From Cellulomonas cellasea (GTDB taxonomy: Bacteria; Actinomycetota; Actinomycetes; Actinomycetales; Cellulomonadaceae): DNA of 64,000 nt. The position numbers and the translations under genes are program-made. Every line of letters begins with the position of its first letter. Within the stretch, counting starts at the first letter, position 1. The notes below the pieces were generated by a model that worked only from the letters and a program-made list of their open reading frames with translations, was not told the DNA's origin and searched no databases. The stretch lies in contig NZ_JAUDBQ010000010.1 of assembly GCF_030372105.1 (NCBI RefSeq), positions 62,001 to 126,000 of the forward strand, in the 5' to 3' direction. Positions 8,676 through 17,249 of this stretch are shown here, piece by piece.

Positions 8676-9368
8676 ATGGGACGTCGCCTGGGCATCACAC
8701 TTCTCGTCCTGCTAGTGCTCCTCGTGGGGCTGGGCGTGATCGCGGACCGGGTGGCGGTGGCCGCCGCCGAGCGACTGGCCGCCACGAAGGTCGAGCAGAG
8801 CCTCGACGTGTCCGGGACCCCGCAGATCGACATTCACGGGTTCCCGTTCCTCACCCAGGCGTTGGACGGGACGCTCGACGAGGTCACCGCCCACGCCGAC
8901 GCGATCACGTTGGACGGCACGCCCCTCGAGGACGTGGACGTCACCGCCCGCGGGGTCAGCACCCGGGCCCCGTACTCGGTGCAGAACGCGGTCGTGACGG
9001 GCGCGCTCAGCACAGCGGCGATGGAGCAGCTCGTCACCGAGCACACCGGCGTGGCGGTGACGTTGGCCGCCGAGGGCGAGCAGCTCGTCGCCACGGGGAA
9101 TGCGCTGGGGCTGCCGTGGTCCGCGCGCCTCGTCCCGCGCGCCGAGGGCGGTGAGATCCGCGTCGAGGTGGCTAGTGTCCAGTTCGGCGGGGTGGAGGTG
9201 TCCGCGGCCTCGCTGCCCGGGGGCCTCGGGTCGATGCTGAGCGACCTGGCCATCCCGATCGACGGGCTGCCCCAGGGTGTGACCGTCACCGACGTGACGG
9301 TGATCGGCACCGGTGTGCGGCTCACCGCCACCGGAACTGACGTGCTCGTCCCCACCGGAGGCCGCTGA
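8676..9368 (+). CDS. DUF2993 (LmeA-like) phospholipid-binding envelope protein
   Basis: A 230-residue protein with an uncleaved signal or anchor helix (residues ~5-24, ITLLVLLVLLVGLGVIADRVA). A DUF2993 domain follows, with SGTPQIDIHGFPFLTQALDGTLDEV and later GLPWSARLVPRA and PIDGLPQGVTVTDVTV. The mycobacterial LmeA of this family is a periplasmic phospholipid-binding protein involved in lipomannan maturation; transfer of that role here is inference. It appears leaderless, with TACGCT 6 nt before the ATG. The M50-like peptidase gene begins 4 bp after its stop, so they form an operon. Confidence 0.8.
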   Translation: MGRRLGITLLVLLVLLVGLGVIADRVAVAAAERLAATKVEQSLDVSGTPQIDIHGFPFLTQALDGTLDEVTAHADAITLDGTPLEDVDVTARGVSTRAPYSVQNAVVTGALSTAAMEQLVTEHTGVAVTLAAEGEQLVATGNALGLPWSARLVPRAEGGEIRVEVASVQFGGVEVSAASLPGGLGSMLSDLAIPIDGLPQGVTVTDVTVIGTGVRLTATGTDVLVPTGGR

Positions 9369-9372
9369 ACCC

Positions 9373-10089
9373 ATGAACCTGCTCACCGACATATGGGAGC
9401 GCGCCACCACCGCGCAGCCGGATCCGCCGCAGGCCGTGGTGCTCGGCGCGTTGGCGCTGGCGCTCGTGTGCCTGGCGGTCCCGGTGCTGTGGCGGCTCAC
9501 CCGGCATGTGCTGACCATCGTGCACGAGGGCTCCCATGCGCTCGCCGCGCTGCTGACCGGCCGGCGGCTGGCGGGCATCCGGCTGCACTCGGACACCTCG
9601 GGGCTCACGCTGTCGGTGGGCAAGCCGCGCGGCCCGGGCATGATCGCCACGGCGTTCGCCGGGTACGTGGGGCCGGCGATCCTGGGGCTGGGCGCCGCGT
9701 GGCTGCTGGGCCGGGGGTACGCGGTGGGGCTGCTGTGGCTGCTGGTGCTCGCGCTGGCGTTGCTGCTGGTGCAGATCCGCAACTGGTATGGGCTGTGGTC
9801 GGTGCTCGTCAGCGGCGCCGTGCTGGTGGGCGTGACGTGGTGGGGGAGCGCCGAGCTGCAGTCGGCGTTCGCCTATCTGGTGACGTGGTTCCTGCTGCTG
9901 GGCGCCCCGCGGGCGGTGCTCGAGCTGCAGACGTCGCGGCGCCGGAGCCGTGGCGCGTCCTCGGACGCGGACATCTTGGCCAAGCTCACGCGGGTGCCGG
10001 GGATCGTCTGGGTGGGGGTGTTCCTGGTGGTGTGCCTGGGAGCGCTCGGACTGGGGTCCACTTGGCTCGCCGGAGCGTATTTCGGGTAG
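9373..10089 (+). CDS. M50-family (M50B-like) membrane metallopeptidase
   Basis: A 238-residue protein of about six helices. HEGSH at 51-55 gives the zinc-binding HExxH motif in a helix, followed by LTGRRLAGIRLHSDTSGLT. This matches the M50B-like group of site-2-protease relatives that cut within or near the membrane. The start at 9373 has GGAGG 11 nt upstream and lies 4 bp after the DUF2993 stop. The second metal-ligand motif is not clear by eye, so activity is not assured. Substrate unknown. Confidence 0.75.
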   Translation: MNLLTDIWERATTAQPDPPQAVVLGALALALVCLAVPVLWRLTRHVLTIVHEGSHALAALLTGRRLAGIRLHSDTSGLTLSVGKPRGPGMIATAFAGYVGPAILGLGAAWLLGRGYAVGLLWLLVLALALLLVQIRNWYGLWSVLVSGAVLVGVTWWGSAELQSAFAYLVTWFLLLGAPRAVLELQTSRRRSRGASSDADILAKLTRVPGIVWVGVFLVVCLGALGLGSTWLAGAYFG

Positions 10090-10137
10090 CTCTGGGCAGG
10101 GTCTGCGCAGGTCAGCGTGGGTAAATGCCGATTCAGG

Positions 10138-10161
10138 ACAGTTGTCCACAACTGTGGACCA
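10138..10161. promoter_or_regulatory. Nested palindrome with DnaA-box-like sequences
   Basis: ACAGTTGT (10138-10145) and ACAACTGT (10148-10155) form one perfect palindrome. GTCCACA (10144-10150) and TGTGGAC (10153-10159) form an overlapping second one. TTGTCCACA (10142-10150) equals the GC-rich actinomycete DnaA box, and the opposite-strand TGGTCCACA (10153-10161) is 8/9. It sits between two convergent genes, so it is not a promoter operator for either. Confidence 0.4.
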
Positions 10162-10215
10162 CCCTGTTCATGACGATTCGCCGCTTTCTCCCGGCGAGGC
10201 TCGTCTGGCTGCGGC

Positions 10216-12120
10216 TCAGGCCGTCGCGAGGGCCGATCGCGGGGTCGGCCGGCGGGTCGCGGCGGCGAGGTCGGCGGGCTCGCCGCGCCCGGGGCCGGAG
10301 GCGCGCAACGCCCACAGGATCGTGGTGAGGTCGACGAGCTCTTGCAGGCCCGCGCCGACGATCGCGGGGATCATGCCGAACGCCGCGGCTGCCATCAGGG
10401 CCAGGCTGATGCCCACCCCGATGCCGATGGCCTGCATGGCGACGTTGACGGTGCGGTGGCCGATGGCGATGGCCCGCGCGGCGCGGTCCACGTCGTCGAC
10501 GAGGATGACGACGTCCGCCGACTCGGATGCCGCCGAGGATCCCTTCGCGCCCATCGCCACGCCCACGTCGGCGACGGCGAGCACTGGGGCGTCGTTGACG
10601 CCGTCGCCGACCATCATCACGGGCCGGTCCGGCAGGGCCCGCACGGCGGCGACCTTGTCGGCAGGCAGGCAGTCGGCGCGGAACTCGTCGACTCCCACGG
10701 CGTCGGCGACGTGCCGGGCCGTGGCCTCGCCGTCGCCGGTGAGCATCACGGTGTGGCGGACGCCGAGCTGGCGGAGCCGAGTGACGGTGTGGAGCGACTC
10801 GGCGCGGACGGCGTCGGCCAGGGTGATCGCCCCGGCATGCACGCCGTCGACGGCCAGGTGCACGGCGAGCTGCCCGGGCTCGAGCTCGACGGGCTCGATC
10901 CTTGACGTGCCGCCGACCAGTCCCGCGACGTAGGCCTCCTTGCCGACGGCCACCGTATGCCCGTCGACCTGGGCGCTGACCCCGTGGCCGGTGCTCTCCC
11001 GCACACCGCGCCCCGGGCTCAGCGTCAGGCCGCGGGCGGTGGCGGCGTGGACGATCGACGACGCCAGCGAGTGGTTCGAGTACTGCTCGACGCTGGCCGC
11101 GAGCCGCAGCAGCTCGTCGGCCGGCAGCCCGTCCCGCGGCGCCACGGCCACGACCTCGGGGTGGCCGTGGGTGAGGGTGCCCGTCTTGTCGAAGGCCGCC
11201 GTCTTGACCCGCGCCAGCCGTTCGAGGGCGCCGCCGTTCTTGACGATGATCCCGTTCTTCGACGCGCGGGACATGCCCGCCATGAACGCGACGGGCGTGG
11301 CGATGAGCAGCGGGCACGGCGTGGCGACGACCAGCACCTCGGCGAAGCGCGACGGGTCGCCGGACACGGCCCAGGCTGCCCCGGCGATGAGGAGCGCGAC
11401 GGCGGTGAACGGGACGGCCACCCGGTCGGCCAGTCGCACGAACGGGGCCTTCGACTCGGAGGCCTCCCGCACCAGCGCGACGATGTGCTGGTACTGCGAT
11501 GCGTCGGCGGTGGCGGTGGCGCGCATCCGGATCCCGGCGGGCCCGTTCACCGCGCCGGACAGCAGGCTGTCGCCGGTGACGCGCTCGACGGGCATGGACT
11601 CCCCGGTGAGCGACGACTCGTCGAGGGGCGCGGCGGCGCTCAGCAGGTCGCCGTCGACGGGGACGACCTCGCCGGGCTTCACCACGAGCTGGTCCCCGGG
11701 GCGCACGTCGTCGACGGGCACGTCCTGCACGGAGCCGTCGGGCCGCAGGGCGTGGGCGGTCTGCGGGGCGGCGGCCAGCAGGGCGCTGAGCTCGCGCCGG
11801 GCGCGCCCTGCGGCGTAGTCCTCGAGCGCGACCCCGCCGGTGAGCATGAGCACGATGACGAGCGCGGCCCAGTGCTGCCCCACGACGACTGTGGCGACGA
11901 TGGCCGTCACCGCAAGGATGTCGATCCCCCAGGTGCCGGACCGCAACTCGCGGACCATCGCGACGGCCTGCACGGCGGCGATGGCCAGCGCGTATCCGCT
12001 GACCGCCCACTGCGCCACCTGGCCAGCCCCGGCGGCGGTGAGGACACCGCCCAGTGCCGCGACGGCGAGGGTGGCCAGGACGAGGGGGTACTGCCGGAGG
12101 AGCGTTCGCCACCACTGCAT
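10216..12120 (-). CDS. P1B-type heavy-metal-transporting ATPase
   Basis: A 634-residue pump with six to eight helices and no N-terminal HMA or CxxC domain. It has actuator LTGES (171-175), the ion-path motif TPCPLLIATPVAF (from 267, TPC where many pumps have CPC), phosphorylation DKTGTLT (311-317), MLTGDG and hinge GDGVNDAPVL. A TPC motif and the lack of a metal-binding N-terminus set it apart from classic CopA/ZntA pumps. The metal is uncertain. It presumably exports a transition metal with ATP. Upstream, TAGACC lies 6 nt before the ATG, a near match to the -10 of leaderless genes here. Confidence 0.85.
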   Translation of the reverse strand: MQWWRTLLRQYPLVLATLAVAALGGVLTAAGAGQVAQWAVSGYALAIAAVQAVAMVRELRSGTWGIDILAVTAIVATVVVGQHWAALVIVLMLTGGVALEDYAAGRARRELSALLAAAPQTAHALRPDGSVQDVPVDDVRPGDQLVVKPGEVVPVDGDLLSAAAPLDESSLTGESMPVERVTGDSLLSGAVNGPAGIRMRATATADASQYQHIVALVREASESKAPFVRLADRVAVPFTAVALLIAGAAWAVSGDPSRFAEVLVVATPCPLLIATPVAFMAGMSRASKNGIIVKNGGALERLARVKTAAFDKTGTLTHGHPEVVAVAPRDGLPADELLRLAASVEQYSNHSLASSIVHAATARGLTLSPGRGVRESTGHGVSAQVDGHTVAVGKEAYVAGLVGGTSRIEPVELEPGQLAVHLAVDGVHAGAITLADAVRAESLHTVTRLRQLGVRHTVMLTGDGEATARHVADAVGVDEFRADCLPADKVAAVRALPDRPVMMVGDGVNDAPVLAVADVGVAMGAKGSSAASESADVVILVDDVDRAARAIAIGHRTVNVAMQAIGIGVGISLALMAAAAFGMIPAIVGAGLQELVDLTTILWALRASGPGRGEPADLAAATRRPTPRSALATA

Positions 12121-12206
12121 GCCTCTGGTCTACGCCGCCCGCGAGGTCGCCGCCAGCAAGGCAAGGCTCGGCTCAACGTGGTGCGCGCCTGCTGTTCAGG
12201 GCCGTT

Positions 12207-12947
12207 TCAGCTGGCCGCGGGAGCCGTCACGCAGCGGTCCAGCTCCCTGCTCATCGCGTCATGCTCGGCCTCGGTCACCCACAGCCCGTACGCCGATTTC
12301 ACCCGGATCTGGCGCACCACGTAGACGCACCGGTAGCCCTTGAGCGGCGGCAGCCAGGTGGCCGCGTCGCCCGCGCCCTTCTGCTGGTTGAGCGGGCCGT
12401 CCACGGCGAGCAGGTTCGCGGGGTCGTTCGCGAAGGCTGTGCGGACCTCGTCGGTCCACTGCTGGGCGCCCTTCTGCCAGGCGTCGGACAGCGCGACGAC
12501 GTGGTCGATCTGCACCTCGGAGCTGCGCTCCCCGCGCTCGAACGCGATGACCTGGCCGCCGTAGGGGTCGGTGAGCGTTCCGGTGAGCACCGTGCACCCG
12601 TCGGTGTCCGCCTTGAACGTCAGGTCGACGAGGTCGCGCCGCAGGATGTCGTTGCGGGTGTCGCAGCCGTTGCGGTCGACATCCGCCCAGGCCTGGCCGA
12701 AGGCGCTGCGCTCGTAGCCGGTCCGGGGCGCCCGGCCCTTCACGGCCAACCCGTCGAGCGCCGTGCGCGCGTCGGCGAGGTCGGCGGCCGTCACGGGGAC
12801 GTCGGCGCCCGCGCGGGCGTCCTGCCACATCGGCGTCCCGATGCCGATGGCGACGGCCAGGACTAGCAGCAGCACCCAGCGGCTGCGCGTCGAGCGGGCG
12901 GGACGGCGGGAGGGCGAGCGGCCTGCTCGCGCGCGGGGGGACGGCAC
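12207..12947 (-). CDS. Secreted or membrane-anchored HNH nuclease, DUF1524 type
   Basis: About 246 residues. A strongly basic N-terminus (RARAGRSPSRRPARSTRSR) precedes a signal or anchor helix WVLLLVLAVAIGIG. The C-terminal half carries the DUF1524 HNH core: QIDHVVALSDAWQKGAQQW with the catalytic His, then NLLAVDGPLNQQKG and AATWLPP. Such proteins are common exported nucleases of actinomycetes. The GTG at 12947 is taken as start because it gives a normal signal sequence. No clear ribosome binding site is visible and the reading frame stays open further upstream, so the start is uncertain. It is divergent from the small phage-like gene. Confidence 0.75.
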   Translation of the reverse strand: MPSPRARAGRSPSRRPARSTRSRWVLLLVLAVAIGIGTPMWQDARAGADVPVTAADLADARTALDGLAVKGRAPRTGYERSAFGQAWADVDRNGCDTRNDILRRDLVDLTFKADTDGCTVLTGTLTDPYGGQVIAFERGERSSEVQIDHVVALSDAWQKGAQQWTDEVRTAFANDPANLLAVDGPLNQQKGAGDAATWLPPLKGYRCVYVVRQIRVKSAYGLWVTEAEHDAMSRELDRCVTAPAAS

Positions 12948-13090
12948 GGGTGAACGGTGCCATACCGCGGGCCGGGTGCGCCCATGGCGGTGGGGATGCC
13001 GCTGGCCGTGGGGATGCCGCTGGGCGGGGGCGGCGCCACGCTCGAGGGAGGCCCGATCTCCGGGCGAGCACTCATCTGCAGGAGGCGGCC

Positions 13091-13459
13091 ATGGCAGTGC
13101 CGGCATTCCAGGACTACCCCCTCGCCCCGCGTGACCGCGCGTGGGACGCCGCCGCGGCGGAGAAGCGGGTGCGCGCGTTCACGGGCGCCGAGGAGGCGCC
13201 CAACGAGGCGTATCGGGATGCGCACCTGTGGTACGACGCGTCGCGCGAGGAGGACTTCACCGCGCACAAGCTGCTGATCGCCGATGTCGTGGACGGCCGG
13301 CTCGAGGCGGTGCCACGCGGGGTCTTCGCTGCGGCGGCGGTGATGGACGGCTCGCGTGGTGGCGTCGACCTGCCTGCCGCGGACATCCCGCGGGTGCGGG
13401 GCCAGCTCCGGCGGTACTACGAGAAGTTGGGCGAGGAGCCGCCGTGGGAGCGCGACTAG
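13091..13459 (+). CDS. Small protein resembling a phage prohead-protease-associated domain
   Basis: A 122-residue soluble protein with a strong AGGAGG 6 nt before its ATG. The pattern PLAPRDRAWDAAAAEKRVRAF, HLWYDASREEDFTAHKLLIAD, AVPRGVFAAAAVM and RRYYEKLGEEPPWE resembles a segment found with HK97-type prohead proteases and some phage head proteins. Here it stands alone, with no terminase, portal or capsid gene around it. It is either a domesticated phage fragment or a cellular protein of the same fold. Function unknown; the similarity is judged by eye. Confidence 0.6.
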   Translation: MAVPAFQDYPLAPRDRAWDAAAAEKRVRAFTGAEEAPNEAYRDAHLWYDASREEDFTAHKLLIADVVDGRLEAVPRGVFAAAAVMDGSRGGVDLPAADIPRVRGQLRRYYEKLGEEPPWERD

Positions 13460-13642
13460 GGGAAGGCTGAGGGGATGGCTGCCGGTGGGCGCCCGGTGGC
13501 ATGGTTCGGGTGAACTTCTGCGTATCTCTGGGCAGAAAAAGGGATATGTCCGTTTACCCTGTGGGCTCGGCATCGCCAGTCCGACGAGGGGCCACTACGT
13601 TGCGTCCGCTTGTCAGAAACCCTCACAGATAGGTAGGTCTAC

Positions 13643-13897
13643 ATGTCCGAGACCGCTGCTCCCGCGGCCCGTGTCCTCGACCCCAACAGCAGCACGCGCA
13701 GCCGCGCAGTCGCCGCTGTCCTGGCATTCCTCGTCGGGTTCCTGGGCGTCCACCGCTTCTACGTCGGCAAGATCGGCACCGGCGTCGCGATGATCCTGAC
13801 CGTCGGCGGCTTCGGCTTCTGGACGCTGTTCGACTTCATCATGATCCTCATCGGCAAGTTCGAGGACAAGGAAGGCCGCGCGCTCATCAACTGGTGA
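13643..13897 (+). CDS. TM2-domain small membrane protein
   Basis: An 84-residue protein. A short polar N-terminus precedes the TM2 pattern: helix AVAAVLAFLVGFLGVHRFYVGK, then GTGVAMILTVGGFGFWTLFDFIMI. The GxHRFYxGK turn and the WxxxDF segment are diagnostic of TM2 proteins. Function in bacteria is unknown. AGGTAGG lies 6 nt upstream of the ATG, and a bidirectional terminator follows 13 nt after the stop. Confidence 0.85.
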   Translation: MSETAAPAARVLDPNSSTRSRAVAAVLAFLVGFLGVHRFYVGKIGTGVAMILTVGGFGFWTLFDFIMILIGKFEDKEGRALINW

Positions 13898-13910
13898 CCC
13901 GTGCGCGACA

Positions 13911-13947
13911 CCGGAGGGCCTGGCTCATCGAGAGCCGGGCCCTCCGG
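13911..13947. terminator. Bidirectional terminator between TM2 and exonuclease genes
   Basis: CCGGAGGGCC-T-GGCTC and GAGCC-G-GGCCCTCCGG form a near-perfect 16-bp stem around the 5-nt loop ATCGA. It lies between two convergent genes. Confidence 0.8.
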
Positions 13948-13972
13948 CCGTCCACCTGGCGTGCGACAGCGT

Positions 13973-15181
13973 TCAGGCCACCGGCGTCGAGGGGAGCAGC
14001 TCGGCGAAGGCCTGCTCGGTGAGGACTGGGATCCCGTGCCGGCGCGCCGTGCGCACCTTGCCGCCCAGGGCGTCCGGGTCGGACGCCACCAGGAGCCGGG
14101 TGTCCTGCGTGACGTGTGACCAGGGCACGAGCCCGGCCTCACGGGCGAGGCCGTGCCACTCGTCCCGGGGGCGGCTCAGGTCGTCGGTGAAGACCACCCG
14201 ATCGCCCTCCTCCAGGCCGATCAGCGGCCGCTGGATGGGCGTGCCCGGCGGCGCCAGGGCGACGGTGAGGTCGCCCTCGTCCAGGCCCAGCGCGTCGGCG
14301 ATGTCGCGCAGCTCGGCGGCCTCCGCATCCGTGAGCCCACGGCCGCCCGCGGCGGCGTCGACGAGCGCGGCCCGCGCGATCGCCCCCAGGTAGGCCCGGT
14401 GCAACTCGTCCACGGTGGCGCTGTCCAGCCCGGCCTCCTGCGCGGCGGCCAGCAGCGACCCGCGGTGCTGGGCCGACAGCGCGCGGTCCAGCAGGGCCTG
14501 GTCCAGCAGGTCCAGGTACTCGTCGGCCTGCGGCGGCTCGCAGACCCGGGGGAGGCGGTCCGCGAGGGTCGCGAGCCAGTGGTGCAGGGAGTCGCTGTCG
14601 CCGCGGCGCACCGCGGCCGGCTCCTCCACATCGGGCCCGTCCTGCTCCACGAGGGCTGTGCCCAGGCCGTCGAGGCTGCCGGTGCTCAGGAAGTGCCGCA
14701 GCAGGCCCGCGCTCGCCCGAGCGTCGTCGAGCGCGGACTGCGCCTCGTGGTACGGCACCCCCGCGAGCTCACAGCACACCGCCAAGCCGCGCGACGCGCC
14801 GGGCAGCCGGTCCCGGGCGAGCCGCATCGTGCACAGGCAGTGCTCCGGGTCCAGGCGGAGCGCCACTCCCGCGCGGTCCAGCTCCGCCTGCAGGAAGCGC
14901 ACGTCGAAGCCCACGTTGTGGCCCACGAGCACCCGGCCGCCCAGCAGCCGCCGCAGCCACGGCGCGACCTGCGCGAACGTCGGCGCCAACGCGAGGTCCG
15001 CACGGGGGATGCCGCCGAGCTGCACCGGGCACACCTCGCGGCCCGGGTCGACGAGCGTGCACCACTCCCGCTCGACCTCGCCCCGCTCGTCCAGGAGCAC
15101 CACCGCGACCTCGAGCACGCGGTCATCGCGGGTGGTGGAGAAGCCTGTGGTCTCGAGATCGAGGACGGCGTAGCCGGTCAT
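13973..15181 (-). CDS. DEDDh 3'-5' exonuclease (PolC/epsilon-like) with C-terminal BRCT domain
   Basis: A 402-residue protein. The N-terminal exonuclease domain (1-170) has DLETTGF with acidic residues D8 and E10, VGHNVGFDVRFL, and HEAQSALDDARAS with the DEDDh His and Asp. A helical middle follows. The C-terminal ~80 residues (GDRVVFTDDL, VTQDTRLLVASD, TEQAFAELL) fit a BRCT domain. It is probably a DNA repair or proofreading-like nuclease outside the replicase. The ATG at 15181 was chosen because the exonuclease fold starts right there; the ribosome binding site is weak. Confidence 0.85.
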   Translation of the reverse strand: MTGYAVLDLETTGFSTTRDDRVLEVAVVLLDERGEVEREWCTLVDPGREVCPVQLGGIPRADLALAPTFAQVAPWLRRLLGGRVLVGHNVGFDVRFLQAELDRAGVALRLDPEHCLCTMRLARDRLPGASRGLAVCCELAGVPYHEAQSALDDARASAGLLRHFLSTGSLDGLGTALVEQDGPDVEEPAAVRRGDSDSLHHWLATLADRLPRVCEPPQADEYLDLLDQALLDRALSAQHRGSLLAAAQEAGLDSATVDELHRAYLGAIARAALVDAAAGGRGLTDAEAAELRDIADALGLDEGDLTVALAPPGTPIQRPLIGLEEGDRVVFTDDLSRPRDEWHGLAREAGLVPWSHVTQDTRLLVASDPDALGGKVRTARRHGIPVLTEQAFAELLPSTPVA

Positions 15182-15448
15182 GTGGCCAGCCTGGCGTATG
15201 CGTGAGGCCGCGAATGGGGACGAACGGCCTGACCGTCTCGGGCGTCGTCCCACGCGAATTCCACGTAGTGGACATGTGTGGCGAGTGTCGTTCACTCTTT
15301 GTGCTGGTCAGGGCCCTACGGCCGGAGTGTCGCCGAGCGGAGACCTCAGCCGGTCCACCAGGATCGATCCGGGGCGTGCCGGTGCGAGGAAGCGCAGGCA
15401 CCAGTCTGGCGCGCCCGGTGCAGCAGGGGGCGACAGGGGGCGGTTCTG

Positions 15449-16072
15449 GTGGAGAGTGTCGAGACGGTCGACGTGGCCGGGATGTGGGAGGCGCAGCTCG
15501 AGGCGGGCATGCTGCCGCGGGCGCCCGGCGAGCTCGGCCCACGAGGGTGGACGCTCGCCGTCGCCGACGTGCTGGCCCCCTTCGCCACCTCCGAGCACGT
15601 GCCGTGGGCGTACCACGACTACCGCCCGCTCGGCTCCCGGCGCACAGTGCACGAGGTCAACGGCGACGACGGGCTGGTGCGATTCGCCGGGCTCGGGGCC
15701 GAGGGCGCGCACCAGCTGCTGTCGCAGCTCACCGAGACACAGCTCGCCACGACCCAGCGCGACTCCCCGACCCTCGGCGCGGCGCTCCGCTCGGCAGTCG
15801 CGCACCCGGGGGTGGTGGAGGTGCACGGCCACGCCGTCGGCCCGGCCCGCGGCGACGAGCGGATCACCGCCGAGGGAGTCTTCCTCTACGCGCTGCCGGA
15901 CCTGCACGTGCCCGGCTGGCCGCATGACGGCGCCTGCGACTGCACCACGCTGTGGGAGTCCGCCCGGGATGGGTACGGCCTCGACGACGCCCACGGCATG
16001 CCACAGGAGCTGCAACGCCGCGTCAACCCGTGGCGGCCCGGCGAGCACTGCTGGCAGCTCACCTGGGACTGA
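15449..16072 (+). CDS. Unrecognised soluble protein, 207 residues
   Basis: I do not recognise the family. The protein is soluble, acidic and compact, with conserved-looking blocks WTLAVADVLAPF, YHDYRPLGSRRTVHEVNGDDG, VEVHGHAVGPARG and a C-terminal PWRPGEHCWQLTWD. A Cys pair sits in GACDCTTLWE. GTG 15449 was chosen because AGGGGG lies about 9 nt upstream. A 267-bp gap separates it from the divergent exonuclease gene; that gap holds a small palindrome, TCCAC-GTA-GTGGA near 15262-15274. A strong terminator follows. Confidence 0.6.
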   Translation: MESVETVDVAGMWEAQLEAGMLPRAPGELGPRGWTLAVADVLAPFATSEHVPWAYHDYRPLGSRRTVHEVNGDDGLVRFAGLGAEGAHQLLSQLTETQLATTQRDSPTLGAALRSAVAHPGVVEVHGHAVGPARGDERITAEGVFLYALPDLHVPGWPHDGACDCTTLWESARDGYGLDDAHGMPQELQRRVNPWRPGEHCWQLTWD

Positions 16073-16085
16073 TCGCGCGCGAGAC

Positions 16086-16128
16086 GACGAAACCCCGGGA
16101 CTCCGTCGAGGAGTCCCGGGGTTTCGTC
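16086..16128. terminator. Bidirectional terminator
   Basis: A perfect 19-bp inverted repeat with a 5-nt loop (arms 16086-16104 and 16110-16128, starting GACGAAACCCC). The AAA/TTT ends give short U runs in both directions. It serves the 207-residue gene and the convergent FKBP gene. Confidence 0.85.
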
Positions 16129-16160
16129 ATGCCCGGCCGGATCAGCCAGGCGGGGTCAGA

Positions 16161-17093
16161 TCAGGAGGCCGCGAGGATGTCCACGACGAACACCAGCGTG
16201 GACCCGGCCGGGATGGTGCCGGTGGCCGTGTCGCCGTACCCGAGCGACGCCGGCACGACCAGCAGCACCTGGCTGCCGACCGTCTGGCCGACGAGGCCCT
16301 GGTCCCAGCCCTGGATGACCTGGCCGGCGCCGATCGTCGTCGTGAACTTCGTGGAGCCCCACGACGAGTCGAACGCGGTGCCGTCCCACAGCCAGCCGCT
16401 GTAGTTCACGGTGACGGCCTGGCCGGCCTCGACCGCCGGGCCGGAGCCCTGGATGAGCGGCTGGACCACGAGCTCGGTGGGGGCGTCGCCCTCGACGGGG
16501 GTGATCGACGGCTCGCCGTCCTCCGCGAGGGTGACGGTGGGCAGGCCCTCGACCGGGGCGACAGCCTCGCCCTCGGCGCGGTCCGGGACGGTCACGGCGT
16601 CGACGACCTCGATGGCCATGATCGTGGCGCCGTCGGCGCCGGGAACGGCGAGCAGCACCCGCGCGCCCACCGACTGGCCGGTGAGCACCTCGTTGAGCTG
16701 CGGGACGATGTTCACGTCGCCGAGCGTGATCGCCTCATGCGTGGAGCCGTACGTGCTGCCAGCGGTGGACCCGTCCACGCCGGACACGGCGACGTAGTCG
16801 ACGGTCAGGACCTGGCCCTCCTCGAGCGGGGCGCCCGTGCCCTCGGACACCACGCGCGCGACGGCGGCGGAGACCGTGAACGGCCAGGCGTCGTAGGTGA
16901 CGGTCGGCTCGGAGCCCAGGTCCCCTTCGACGGTGACGGCCTCGAGGGCGGCGATGTCCTCGGCGGAGGCGGTGGCCGCCGTGGTGCTGCTCGAGTCGGG
17001 GGACGAGGTGGGGTCGTCCGACCCGCTGTCACCGGAGCAGCCCGCGAGGAGCAGGGCGAGGGCGAGAGTGGACGCTGCCAGTCGTCGGCGCAC
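16161..17093 (-). CDS. FKBP-type peptidyl-prolyl isomerase lipoprotein with two domains
   Basis: A 310-residue lipoprotein. The lipobox LLAGC has its Cys at 19, followed by a Ser/Thr-rich linker. The C-terminal FKBP domain (about 210-310) is well formed: VTVNYSGWLWDGTAFDSSW, IQGWDQGLVGQTVGSQVLLVVP, LGYGDTATGTIPAGSTLVFVVDIL. The middle part (70-165) looks like a degenerate first FKBP copy (LTVDYVAVSG, VPQLNEVLTGQSVGARVLLAVPG) that has lost active-site aromatics. It probably folds exported proteins at the outer face of the membrane. The GTG start has AAGGA about 8 nt upstream. Confidence 0.9.
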   Translation of the reverse strand: MRRRLAASTLALALLLAGCSGDSGSDDPTSSPDSSSTTAATASAEDIAALEAVTVEGDLGSEPTVTYDAWPFTVSAAVARVVSEGTGAPLEEGQVLTVDYVAVSGVDGSTAGSTYGSTHEAITLGDVNIVPQLNEVLTGQSVGARVLLAVPGADGATIMAIEVVDAVTVPDRAEGEAVAPVEGLPTVTLAEDGEPSITPVEGDAPTELVVQPLIQGSGPAVEAGQAVTVNYSGWLWDGTAFDSSWGSTKFTTTIGAGQVIQGWDQGLVGQTVGSQVLLVVPASLGYGDTATGTIPAGSTLVFVVDILAAS

Positions 17094-17237
17094 GGATTCA
17101 ATCCTTCAGGTCGGTTGTCCCGTCCCGGAGGGCGGCGGACTCGACGACGGTACGCGAGAACCCTGGGTGTCCGCTGGGTGGTGACGCCTCGTGATCCGCA
17201 GGATCCCGGGTCCCAGGGCGTTCCCGGGCCGACTCGT

Positions 17238-17243
17238 TAGCCT
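17238..17243 (+). promoter_or_regulatory. -10 hexamer of a probably leaderless gene
   Basis: TAGCCT ends 6 nt before the GTG at 17250, with no Shine-Dalgarno sequence between. Confidence 0.5.
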
Positions 17244-17249
17244 CACACC

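Noticed and set aside
15182-15448. Small Cys-containing ORF near 15202 (MCGECRSLF) as a Wbl-type or zinc-ribbon protein
   Set aside because: Only two close Cys, no second pair, and the frame continues as Arg/Gly-rich shadow of the 207-residue gene.
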